A DNA stretch of 7,316 nucleotides, from positions 1 to 7,316 of the forward strand of contig JAICTR010000140.1 of the NCBI GenBank assembly GCA_025936275.1, written 5' to 3'. The translations under genes were made by a program, and so were the position numbers. Each line of letters opens with the position of its first letter. Positions within the stretch are counted from its first letter, which is position 1. The stretch comes from Burkholderiales bacterium. GTDB lineage: Bacteria > Pseudomonadota > Gammaproteobacteria > Burkholderiales > Usitatibacteraceae. The notes beneath the pieces were generated by a model. It did no database searches and was not told where the DNA came from. It was given only the letters and a program-made list of their open reading frames with translations. Of this stretch, positions 1 to 6,207 are shown piece by piece.

Positions 1-267
1 ACCTGTCCCGGCGATCGCGTGAGCACCACCTTCGTGCTGCCGGAACTCGACGCCTTCCACCTCGGCGCGCTCCTCTCGATCTACGAGCACAAGGTGTTCG
101 TGCAGGCGTCGGTGTGGGGCATCAACCCCTTCGACCAGTGGGGCGTCGAGCTCGGCAAGAAGATCGCCGGGCAGGTGCTGCCGGCGATCCGCGGCAAGAG
201 CGCGGACCTGCACCCGGCCACCGCGCACCTCCTCTCGCTCATCGGAAGGATCGGAGGGGCGGGCTAA
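1..267 (+). CDS. pgi: Glucose-6-phosphate isomerase, C-terminal fragment
   Basis: The gene enters from the left edge in frame 1 and ends at TAA 265-267, leaving the last 88 residues. The enzyme interconverts glucose 6-phosphate and fructose 6-phosphate in the cytoplasm, in glycolysis and gluconeogenesis. The fragment carries the segment GALLSIYEHKVFVQ followed by INPFDQWGVELGK, which fits the second PGI signature (F-D-Q-x-G-V-E-x-x-K). The Lys ending that signature (fragment residue 53, about position 157) corresponds to the conserved active-site lysine of the family. A GTG at 19 could be mistaken for a start, but coding similarity continues upstream of it (PGDR before the GTG), so the true start lies outside the window. 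The next gene begins 17 bases after the stop on the same strand, so the two may be co-transcribed, although their functions are unrelated. Identification is secure; only the 5' extent is unknown. Confidence 0.95.
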   Translation, partial: TCPGDRVSTTFVLPELDAFHLGALLSIYEHKVFVQASVWGINPFDQWGVELGKKIAGQVLPAIRGKSADLHPATAHLLSLIGRIGGAG

Positions 268-284
268 CGCCCGCGCCTCGCGCC

Positions 285-2534
285 ATGCCGATCGCGGATC
301 CGCAGCGCATCGTCGAGTCGCTCAAGCTCGCGCTCGTGGTGGCCGATGCCAGGGGCCGCATCGCGTTCGCCAATGCGGCGGCGGCGAAGATGAGCGGGCG
401 CGACGCCGCGGCGCTCGAGGGCGTGCCGCTCGCCGAGCTCTTCGCCGCGGGCGACCGCAAGCGCGTGCAGCAGAACGTGGATCGCGTGGCGCAAGGCAAG
501 GCCGGCGCCTCGTTCGTCGATGCCGAGCTCGCGCCCGCCTCCGGCGAGCCGCAATGGGTGCAGGTCGCGATGCAGCCGGCGCTCGACGGGCGCGGCAAGC
601 CCGCGGGCATCATCGCCGTGCTGCAGGATGTCGGCGCGCAGCGCGAGACCGAGGAAGCGCTGAACCTCCTCACCGCGCGCCTGCTCGCGATGACCGAGGG
701 GCTGCCGGTCGCGATCCTGGTCGAGACCGCGCCGGGCGACGTGGAGCTGGTGAACGACGCGTTCTGCCGCCTGCTCGCGATCGGGAGCGCGCCGCAATCG
801 CTCTCGGGCCTCGCGCTCGCCGAGGTACTGGAGCGCTCGCCGCGCATCGATCGCGCGCTCCTCGCGCGCATCGCCGGCGAGCCCGAGGAACGCGCGAGCG
901 TGCCGCTCGCCATCGACGGCCGCGCGATGACGCTGGAAAGGACGCCGCTGCGCGTCGAGGCCGGGCACGGCGGCGCGGTGTGGATCGCGCACGAGGCGCC
1001 GGCCGCGGGCGCAGGCGCGCCGCCGGTCGCCAAGACGCGCGCCGGCGTGGCGCTGGTGGAGAAGATCGGCGCGGAGCTTTCCGTGGCGCTCGAGGCGCTC
1101 GCGACGGTGTCGATCCGCGCCGAGCAGCTCGAGATGGAGCCCGCGATCGTCGAGCACTTCGCCACCATCCGCGAGAACACCGAATCCGCGATGGCGGCGA
1201 TCGCGGACCTGGTGGATTTCTCGCAGCTCTCCGGCGGCATCGTGCTGCGCAAGTCGCGTTTCGCGCTCCGCCCCGCGATCGCGCAGCTCGTCGCGCGCCT
1301 GGTGGGCGATGCCGAGGCGCACGGCTCGCGCCTGCGCATCAAGGTCGAGCAGGACGTGCCCGATGCGCTCGACGGCGACATCGAGCGCCTGCAGATCGTG
1401 CTGAGGAACCTCATCACGCAGGCCTTCGCCCTGGTGCCGGGCGGCGAGGTGACGCTGCAGGTGACGCCCGAGTACACCACCGCGCACGGCATCCAGCTTT
1501 CCTTCGGCGTCGCGGCGAGCGGCGCGGCGCCCAGGCAGGCGGCCGAGCCCGGCATGGGCATGGCGGTCGCGCGCTTCATGGTCGCGGCGATGGGCGGCGA
1601 GATCCGCGTCGGCAGCAAGGCGGGGGAGCCGCTCTACGCGTTCACCGTGGAATTTCCCGTGCTCGCGCCCGCGCCCGCGCCGCGCCGCGCGACCTACGTC
1701 TCGCTGGTGGGCCTCACCGCATTGGTCGTCTCCGCCGATCCGGAGCAGCGCCTCGCCGTCTCCAGCATGCTGCGCGGCTGGCGCATGGTGCCGCTCGAGG
1801 CGGACAACGCGCCGATGGCGATGGCGCTCCTCGAGCGTCTGGAGCAGGAGGGCGCGCCCGTGCCGCTGGTGCTGCTCTCCAACCGCCTGCCGGTGCAGGA
1901 CGGCTTCCTGCTCGCATTCCGCATCAAGCAGCACCCGCGCCTCGCACCCACGCTGGTGATGATGCTCGCGAGCGAGGGCCGGCCCGGCGATGCGCTCGCG
2001 TGCCGCGAGAACGGCATCGCGGCGTACATGCGTTATCCGATCAACGACCGGCAACTGAACGAGGCGATCGTCGCGGTGACCGGCGCCTCGGTGGATTCGG
2101 ACGAGACGCCCACGCTCGTCACGCGCCACTCGCTGCGCGAGCAGCGCAAGGGCGCGTCCCTCCTGCTGGTGGATCCGAGCCGCGACAGCCAGATCCTCGT
2201 CGCGCACGTCCTCGGGCGCCACGATTGCAGCGTGGTGGTCGCGCACGACCTCGCCGAGGCGAGCGCCGCGTTGGACCAGGACTTCTACGACATCGTGCTG
2301 GTCGACACCTCGCTCGCGGGGCTCGACAGGGACGATGCGGGCAAGGTGCTGCGCGCGCGCATCCCGCGCGATGCCGATGCGGTGCTGCTCGTCGCCGCGT
2401 CCCTCGACCACGACGCGGCGTACCACGCGGCGAAGACCGCCGCGGGCTTCGACGCCACGCTCGTGAAGCCCTTCCGCAGGGAAGACCTGCTGCTCCTGCT
2501 CACGGGGCGGCGCGAGCCCGCCGGCACCGTGTAG
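285..2534 (+). CDS. PAS-PAS hybrid histidine kinase-like protein with degenerate kinase and receiver domains
   Basis: A 749-residue protein with no membrane segment or signal peptide, so probably cytoplasmic. Domains in order: PAS 1 (about 5-118), PAS 2 (about 125-237), an Ala/Pro/Gly linker, a DHp-like helical pair (about 255-325), an HATPase-like region (about 328-460), REC 1 (about 477-600) and REC 2 (about 622-742). Aligned by eye to hybrid kinases, the H-box reads IGAELSVALEAL, with Ala263 where the phospho-accepting His belongs. The N-box has Gln379 for Asn, the G1 box has Ala411 for Asp, and the G2 box reads GMGMAVA. REC 1 has Ser532 for the phospho-acceptor Asp, Ser483-Ala484 for the acidic pair and Tyr584 for Lys. 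REC 2 keeps Asp630, Asp674 and Lys728. Autokinase activity therefore looks lost, while REC 2 may still accept phosphate. ATG 285 is chosen because the first PAS begins right after it; extending upstream would only overlap pgi with shadow sequence. No strong ribosome-binding site lies close to it. The regulator gene follows after 13 bases. Confidence 0.88.
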   Translation: MPIADPQRIVESLKLALVVADARGRIAFANAAAAKMSGRDAAALEGVPLAELFAAGDRKRVQQNVDRVAQGKAGASFVDAELAPASGEPQWVQVAMQPALDGRGKPAGIIAVLQDVGAQRETEEALNLLTARLLAMTEGLPVAILVETAPGDVELVNDAFCRLLAIGSAPQSLSGLALAEVLERSPRIDRALLARIAGEPEERASVPLAIDGRAMTLERTPLRVEAGHGGAVWIAHEAPAAGAGAPPVAKTRAGVALVEKIGAELSVALEALATVSIRAEQLEMEPAIVEHFATIRENTESAMAAIADLVDFSQLSGGIVLRKSRFALRPAIAQLVARLVGDAEAHGSRLRIKVEQDVPDALDGDIERLQIVLRNLITQAFALVPGGEVTLQVTPEYTTAHGIQLSFGVAASGAAPRQAAEPGMGMAVARFMVAAMGGEIRVGSKAGEPLYAFTVEFPVLAPAPAPRRATYVSLVGLTALVVSADPEQRLAVSSMLRGWRMVPLEADNAPMAMALLERLEQEGAPVPLVLLSNRLPVQDGFLLAFRIKQHPRLAPTLVMMLASEGRPGDALACRENGIAAYMRYPINDRQLNEAIVAVTGASVDSDETPTLVTRHSLREQRKGASLLLVDPSRDSQILVAHVLGRHDCSVVVAHDLAEASAALDQDFYDIVLVDTSLAGLDRDDAGKVLRARIPRDADAVLLVAASLDHDAAYHAAKTAAGFDATLVKPFRREDLLLLLTGRREPAGTV

Positions 2535-2547
2535 CGCGCGCGTCGCG

Positions 2548-3210
2548 ATGCGGCTGCTGCTGGTCGAGGACGACGACATGATCGGCGCGGCGGCGCGCGA
2601 GGGCCTGCGGCAGGAAGGCCACGCGGTCGACTGGGTGCGCGACGGCGCGCAGGCCGAGGCCGCCGCGGCGAACGGCGTGTACGACCTCTTGCTGCTCGAC
2701 CTCGGCCTTCCGCGGCGCGACGGGCTCGCGGTGCTGCGCTCGCTGCGCGCCAAGGGACACGAGGTGCCGGTGCTCATCATCACCGCGCGCGACGCGGTCT
2801 CCGATCGCGTGGCGGGGCTCGATGCCGGCGCCGACGATTACCTGGTGAAGCCGTTCGACCTCGACGAGCTGTGCGCGCGCGTGCGCGCGGTGCTGCGCCG
2901 GCGCGCGGGCCGCTCGAGCGCGGTGCTCCGTGTCGGCGAGCTCGAGGTCGATACCGCCGCGCGCCACGTGCGCTGGAAGGGGCACGATGTCGCGCTCTCG
3001 GCGCGCGAATACGCGCTGCTGGAAGCGCTCGCCGATCGTCCCGGCGCCTTCCTCTCGCGCGCGCAGCTCGAGGAGCGGCTCTACGGCTGGGAGGAGGAAG
3101 TGGCGAGCAACGCGGTGGAGGTGCACATCCACGCGCTGCGCCGCAAGCTCGACCCGGCGCTGATCCGCAACGTGCGCGGGCTGGGCTACAGCCTCGCGCG
3201 GGACGGCTGA
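2548..3210 (+). CDS. OmpR-family response regulator, QseB/PmrA-like
   Basis: A 220-residue transcription factor of the usual OmpR-family length. The receiver domain (1 to about 115) has the acidic pair Glu7-Asp8, phospho-acceptor Asp51 in LLLLDLGLP, Thr79 in IITA, and Lys101 in the KPF motif, so all phosphorylation residues are present. The winged-helix DNA-binding domain (about 125-217) contains SAREYALLEAL and the recognition-helix stretch YGWEEEVASNAVEVHIHALR, ending in VRGLGYSL. That wording is typical of the QseB/PmrA/TctD branch. The partner kinase starts on the base after the stop codon (TGA directly followed by ATG), so the two should be translationally coupled. The ATG start is favoured because the receiver beta-1 strand (RLLLVEDD) begins at residue 2; no clear Shine-Dalgarno precedes it. 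The likely targets include the downstream protease gene, whose upstream region carries a matching tandem CTTAAG site. The family call is firm; the exact orthologue is not. Confidence 0.95.
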   Translation: MRLLLVEDDDMIGAAAREGLRQEGHAVDWVRDGAQAEAAAANGVYDLLLLDLGLPRRDGLAVLRSLRAKGHEVPVLIITARDAVSDRVAGLDAGADDYLVKPFDLDELCARVRAVLRRRAGRSSAVLRVGELEVDTAARHVRWKGHDVALSAREYALLEALADRPGAFLSRAQLEERLYGWEEEVASNAVEVHIHALRRKLDPALIRNVRGLGYSLARDG

Positions 3211-4518
3211 ATGTCGATCCGGCATCGCCTCCTCGCGTGGCTCCTCTCGAGCGTGCTCGCCGGCGGGCTCATCGCCGCGGGCGTGGTGTTCTTCCAGGCG
3301 CGCGACGAGGCGAACGAGCTCTTCGATTATCAATTGCGCCAGCTCGCGCTGACGCTGCGCGACCGGATCTACATGCCGACGCAGTTGGCCGAGGTGCTGC
3401 AGGGCGAGGAGGCGCTCGACTTCGTGATCCAGGTGTGGGCGCCCGACGGCACGCGGCTCTACATCTCGCATCCGCGCCTGCGCGTGCCGAGCGCCGCGGA
3501 GCTGGGCTTCAGCGAGGAGCAGACGCCCGACGGCTGGTGGCGCGTGTACGCGATCCAGCAGCGCGGGCTCACCATCCAGGTGGCGCAGCCGCTCTCGGCG
3601 CGCGCGAGCCTCGCGTTCGCCGCGGCGTGGCGCACGCTCATCCCGTTCCTCGTCGCGCTGCCGTTGATGGGGCTCCTGATATGGCGGCTCGTGGGACGCG
3701 AGCTGCGCTTCCTCGAATCGACGGCGCAGGCGGTGGCGCGTCGCACGCCGCGCTCGCTCGAGCCGATCGCCGGCGAATCGATTCCCGAGGAGATCCAGCC
3801 GCTGGTGGCCGCGTTGAACGGGCTCCTCGGGCGCCTGGGCAACGCGCTCGCGCAACAGCGCCATTTCATCGCCGATGCCGCGCACGAATTGCGCACGCCG
3901 CTCACCGCGCTGCGCCTGCAATTGCAGCTCGCGGAGCGCGCGCAGGATCCGGCCGATCGCGACCGCGCCTACGCGATGCTGCGCGAAGGCATCGCACGCG
4001 CGACGCGCATGGTGGAGCAGCTCCTCGCCTTGGCGCGGCAGGATCCCGAGGCGCCGGTGGAAAGCCGCGTGGCGGTGGACCTCGCGGAGCTCGCGAAGAG
4101 CGTCGCGCACGACCAGGCTCCCGTCGCCGAAGCGCGCGGTCTTTCGCTCGGCGTCGAGGCCGCGCCCGCGGTGACCCATGGCGATGCGCACGCGCTGCGT
4201 ACGCTGCTCGACAACCTGCTGGATAACGCGATCCGCTATACGCCTTCGGGCCACGTCACCTTGCGCACGGGAACCACGGGGAACGAGGCGTGGCTCGAGG
4301 TCGAGGACAGCGGGCCGGGGATTCCTTCCGCGGAACGAACGCGCGTCTTCGATCGCTTCTATCGCGGCGAGTCCGCGGCGGCCGGCGGTAGCGGGCTCGG
4401 GCTCGCGATCGTGCGGCGCATTGCCGAGCGGCACCACGGGCGCGTGGAGCTGCTCGATCCGGTGGAGGGGCCGGGCCTTCGTGTGCGCGTGTCGCTGCCT
4501 CGCGAAAGCGCCGCCTGA
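3211..4518 (+). CDS. Membrane sensor histidine kinase, QseC-like, partner of the adjacent regulator
   Basis: A 435-residue inner-membrane kinase. TM1 spans about residues 8-28, a periplasmic sensor region about 30-140 (includes EALDFVIQVWAPDGTRLYIS, like the N-terminal domain of QseC/TctE kinases), and TM2 about 143-162. A HAMP-like linker follows (about 163-215). The DHp H-box FIADAAHELRTPL carries the phospho-accepting His225. The ATPase domain has the N-box LLDNLLDNAIRY (Asn335, Asn339), G1 box DSGPGI (366-371), F-box VFDRFYRG (379-386) and G2 box GSGLGLAI (393-400). All catalytic residues are intact, in contrast to the kinase-like module encoded at 285-2534. It would phosphorylate, and probably dephosphorylate, the regulator encoded just upstream. 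ATG 3211 directly abuts the regulator's stop codon. The periplasmic ligand cannot be read from the sequence. Linkage to a periplasmic protease suggests an envelope or metal/pH-type signal, but that is inference. Confidence 0.95.
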   Translation: MSIRHRLLAWLLSSVLAGGLIAAGVVFFQARDEANELFDYQLRQLALTLRDRIYMPTQLAEVLQGEEALDFVIQVWAPDGTRLYISHPRLRVPSAAELGFSEEQTPDGWWRVYAIQQRGLTIQVAQPLSARASLAFAAAWRTLIPFLVALPLMGLLIWRLVGRELRFLESTAQAVARRTPRSLEPIAGESIPEEIQPLVAALNGLLGRLGNALAQQRHFIADAAHELRTPLTALRLQLQLAERAQDPADRDRAYAMLREGIARATRMVEQLLALARQDPEAPVESRVAVDLAELAKSVAHDQAPVAEARGLSLGVEAAPAVTHGDAHALRTLLDNLLDNAIRYTPSGHVTLRTGTTGNEAWLEVEDSGPGIPSAERTRVFDRFYRGESAAAGGSGLGLAIVRRIAERHHGRVELLDPVEGPGLRVRVSLPRESAA

Positions 4519-4535
4519 GCTCACCCTCTCCGCGG

Positions 4536-4555
4536 CCCTCCCCCAAGGGGGAGGG
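4536..4555 (+). terminator. GC-rich hairpin after the kinase gene; candidate terminator or dispersed repeat
   Basis: CCCTCCCCC (4536-4544) and GGGGGAGGG (4547-4555) are perfect reverse complements separated by AA, so about 8 bp can pair around a 4-base loop. The element begins 17 bases after the kinase stop. The following bases (AGCCTTTGG) contain only a short T run, so intrinsic termination would be weak. The flanking CTCACCCTCTCC at 4521-4532 resembles a dispersed intergenic repeat frequent in GC-rich proteobacterial genomes (recalled, not searched). It may therefore be a repeat copy with incidental terminator function. Confidence 0.5.
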
Positions 4556-4573
4556 AGCCTTTGGTAAATCTTT

Positions 4574-4590
4574 CTTAAGTCCCACTTAAG
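4574..4590 (+). promoter_or_regulatory. Tandem CTTAAG-N5-CTTAAG operator, PmrA/QseB-box type
   Basis: CTTAAGTCCCACTTAAG consists of two identical hexamers (4574-4579 and 4585-4590) spaced 5 bases apart, an 11-base period that puts both on the same DNA face. It sits in an AT-rich island (about 4560-4590) within very GC-rich surroundings, 64 bases upstream of the protease start codon. Published PmrA boxes follow YTTAAK-N5-YTTAAK, and QseB sites have CTTAA half-sites at the same period, so the match is essentially exact. The regulator encoded at 2548-3210 belongs to that branch. In PmrA-activated promoters such a box overlaps or replaces the -35 element. I could not find a convincing -10, so the transcription start is not assigned. 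Confidence 0.7.
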
Positions 4591-4645
4591 CGGCGCCTTC
4601 CAGACTGGCAGGCATCGGGGCTCGTGGCCCGATCCCATTCCAATC

Positions 4646-4650
4646 GGAGG
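4646..4650 (+). promoter_or_regulatory. Ribosome-binding site of the Do-family protease
   Basis: GGAGG lies 4 bases before ATG 4655. It is one of only two strong Shine-Dalgarno sequences in the window and fixes the start codon ahead of a clear export signal. Confidence 0.85.
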
Positions 4651-4654
4651 ACGC

Positions 4655-6130
4655 ATGAAATCCAAGAGCATCATCGCGACGCTCGTCGTAGCGGGACTCG
4701 TCGCGGGAGGCGCGGCCGCCTGGCGCGGCCACCTCGAAGGACCCTACGCGATCGCCCATGCCGCGGCGATGGACACCGTCGGCGGCGTGGCGGCGCCCGC
4801 GGCCAACCCCCGCTCGTCGAGCCTGCCGCTCAACGGCTTCAGCCAGCTTGTCGCGCAGTACGGGCCCGCGGTCGTGAACATCACCGTCGAAGGCAGCGCC
4901 AAGGTCGCATCGAACGGCCCCGACATCCAGATTCCCGGCATGGACCCGCAGGACCCGCTGTTCCAGTTCTTCCGCGGCTTCCGCGGCGGGCCGCAGAGGA
5001 GCGTGCCGATGCGCGGCGAGGGCTCCGGCTTCATCGTGAGCCACGACGGCTACATCCTCACCAACGCGCACGTCGTGGACCACGCGAACCTCGTCAACGT
5101 GAAGCTCACCGACCGGCGCGAGTTCAAGGCCAAGGTCGTCGGCGTGGACAAGGACAGCGACATCGCGCTGATCAAGATCGACGCCAAGAACCTCCCGACG
5201 GTGAAGCTCGGCAACTCGCGCGACCCGAAGGTCGGGGAATGGGTGGTCGCGATCGGCTCGCCCTACGGCTTCGAGAACTCGGTGACCGCCGGGATCGTGA
5301 GCGCGAAATCGCGCTCGCTCCCCGACGCGACCTACGTGCCGTTCATCCAGACCGACGTCGCGGTGAATCCCGGCAACTCCGGCGGCCCGCTCTTCAACCT
5401 CGCGGGCGAGGTGATCGGCATCAACTCGCAGATCTACTCGCGCACCGGCGGCTTCCAGGGGCTTTCCTTCGCGATCCCGATCGAGGTCGCTATGAACGTG
5501 AAGGACCAGCTCCTGAAGAGCGGCCACGTGACGCGCGGCCATCTCGGCGTCACGGTGCAGGAAGTGAACGCGACGCTCGCCGATTCCTTCGGCCTCGATC
5601 GTCCGCGCGGCGCGCTGGTGGCGTCCGTGGATCCCGACAGCCCCGCCGCCAAGGGCGGCATCAAGGTGGGCGACATCATCCTCTCGTACAACGGCAACCC
5701 CATCGAGCGCTCCTCGGACCTGCCGCTCCTCGTGGCGAACACCACGCCGGGCGAGAAGGCCTCGATCGAGGTGTGGCGCGACCACGGCAACAAGAACCTC
5801 ACGGTCGCCGCCGGTGAAACGAAGGACGAGAACGTCGCGTCCAACGACGAGGGCGGCGCCGCGAGCGGCAAGCTGGGCCTCGCGGTGCGCCCGCTCTCGC
5901 CGCAGGAGCGCGAGGAGAACGACGGCCAGGGCGGCCTCCTCGTCGAGCAGGTGAGCGGCGCGGCGGCGCACGCGGGCGTGCAGCCCGGCGACATCGTGCT
6001 GTCGTTGAACGGGAAGCCCGTACGCTCCGCGAGCGACCTGCGCGCGCAGGTGGAGAAGAGCGGCAAGCACGTGGCGCTCCTCATCCAGAGGAATGACCGG
6101 CAGCTCTTCGTGCCGATCGAGCTCGGCTGA
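4655..6130 (+). CDS. degQ: Do-family periplasmic serine endopeptidase (DegP/DegQ/MucD type)
   Basis: A 491-residue HtrA-family protease that degrades or chaperones misfolded envelope proteins. A positively charged start and a hydrophobic stretch (about 5-22) give an export signal or anchor; the cleavage site is uncertain. The trypsin-like domain (about 60-285) has all three catalytic residues: His139 in TNAHVV, Asp169 in DSDIALIKI and Ser242 in NPGNSGGPLF. Two PDZ domains follow, PDZ 1 at about 295-385 (RGHLGVTVQEV) and PDZ 2 at about 405-488 (LGLAVRPLS). The LA-loop region between the first strand and the catalytic His is fairly short, closer to DegQ/MucD than to E. coli DegP, so the symbol is a best guess. 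The gene lies downstream of the two-component pair with its own AT-rich regulatory region carrying a tandem CTTAAG box. It is therefore probably a direct target of that regulator. No catalytic residue is missing. Confidence 0.95.
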   Translation: MKSKSIIATLVVAGLVAGGAAAWRGHLEGPYAIAHAAAMDTVGGVAAPAANPRSSSLPLNGFSQLVAQYGPAVVNITVEGSAKVASNGPDIQIPGMDPQDPLFQFFRGFRGGPQRSVPMRGEGSGFIVSHDGYILTNAHVVDHANLVNVKLTDRREFKAKVVGVDKDSDIALIKIDAKNLPTVKLGNSRDPKVGEWVVAIGSPYGFENSVTAGIVSAKSRSLPDATYVPFIQTDVAVNPGNSGGPLFNLAGEVIGINSQIYSRTGGFQGLSFAIPIEVAMNVKDQLLKSGHVTRGHLGVTVQEVNATLADSFGLDRPRGALVASVDPDSPAAKGGIKVGDIILSYNGNPIERSSDLPLLVANTTPGEKASIEVWRDHGNKNLTVAAGETKDENVASNDEGGAASGKLGLAVRPLSPQEREENDGQGGLLVEQVSGAAAHAGVQPGDIVLSLNGKPVRSASDLRAQVEKSGKHVALLIQRNDRQLFVPIELG

Positions 6131-6144
6131 GTTGTGGGGTGGGC

Positions 6145-6182
6145 GGCGCGCGGCGGATCGTCACGGCGTTGCGCCGCGCGCC
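6145..6182 (+). terminator. Perfect 11-bp GC hairpin downstream of the protease gene; terminator or attenuator candidate
   Basis: GGCGCGCGGCG (6145-6155) and CGCCGCGCGCC (6172-6182) are exact reverse complements around a 16-base loop, 14 bases after the protease stop. The downstream bases ATTTGCAAAAGG give a poor U-tract. It could end the protease transcript or act as a readthrough or stability element in front of the next gene. Such G+C stems can arise by chance in this composition, which limits confidence. Confidence 0.4.
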
Positions 6183-6196
6183 ATTTGCAAAAGGAA

Positions 6197-6202
6197 AGGA
6201 GG
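6197..6202 (+). promoter_or_regulatory. Ribosome-binding site of the small secreted protein
   Basis: AGGAGG lies 5 bases before ATG 6208, inside a purine-rich run. It decides the start: an in-frame upstream candidate at 6139 would place unrelated residues ahead of the signal peptide. Confidence 0.85.
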
Positions 6203-6207
6203 AAGGC

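Noticed and set aside
114..284. 57-residue N-terminal extension of the hybrid kinase-like protein overlapping pgi
   Set aside because: The extension reads as Arg/Pro/Gly-rich shadow of the pgi frame; PAS similarity begins right after the ATG at 285.
264..2783. Long minus-strand open frame (839 residues) opposite the hybrid kinase-like gene
   Set aside because: It is antisense to a recognisable PAS/REC protein and reads as Arg/His/Ala-rich sequence with no domain pattern, as expected for a shadow frame in GC-rich coding DNA.
4585..4613. Possible sigma-70 -35/-10 pair downstream of the tandem CTTAAG box
   Set aside because: No hexamer resembling TATAAT occurs at 15-19 bases from a usable -35; the region is too GC-rich to name a -10 by eye.
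4614..4633. ATCGGG/CCCGAT inverted repeat in the protease leader, considered as an operator or RNA switch
   Set aside because: It is only a 6-bp stem with an 8-base loop in GC-rich DNA, with no second stem or conserved motif; too weak to annotate.
2500..4674. Long minus-strand open frame (724 residues) opposite the regulator and kinase genes
   Set aside because: It covers two well-supported plus-strand genes, has the composition of a shadow frame, and has no plausible start signal.
4586..6070. Minus-strand open frame (494 residues) opposite the protease gene
   Set aside because: The plus strand encodes a complete HtrA protease with all catalytic residues; the antisense product is a low-complexity His/Arg/Val-rich shadow.
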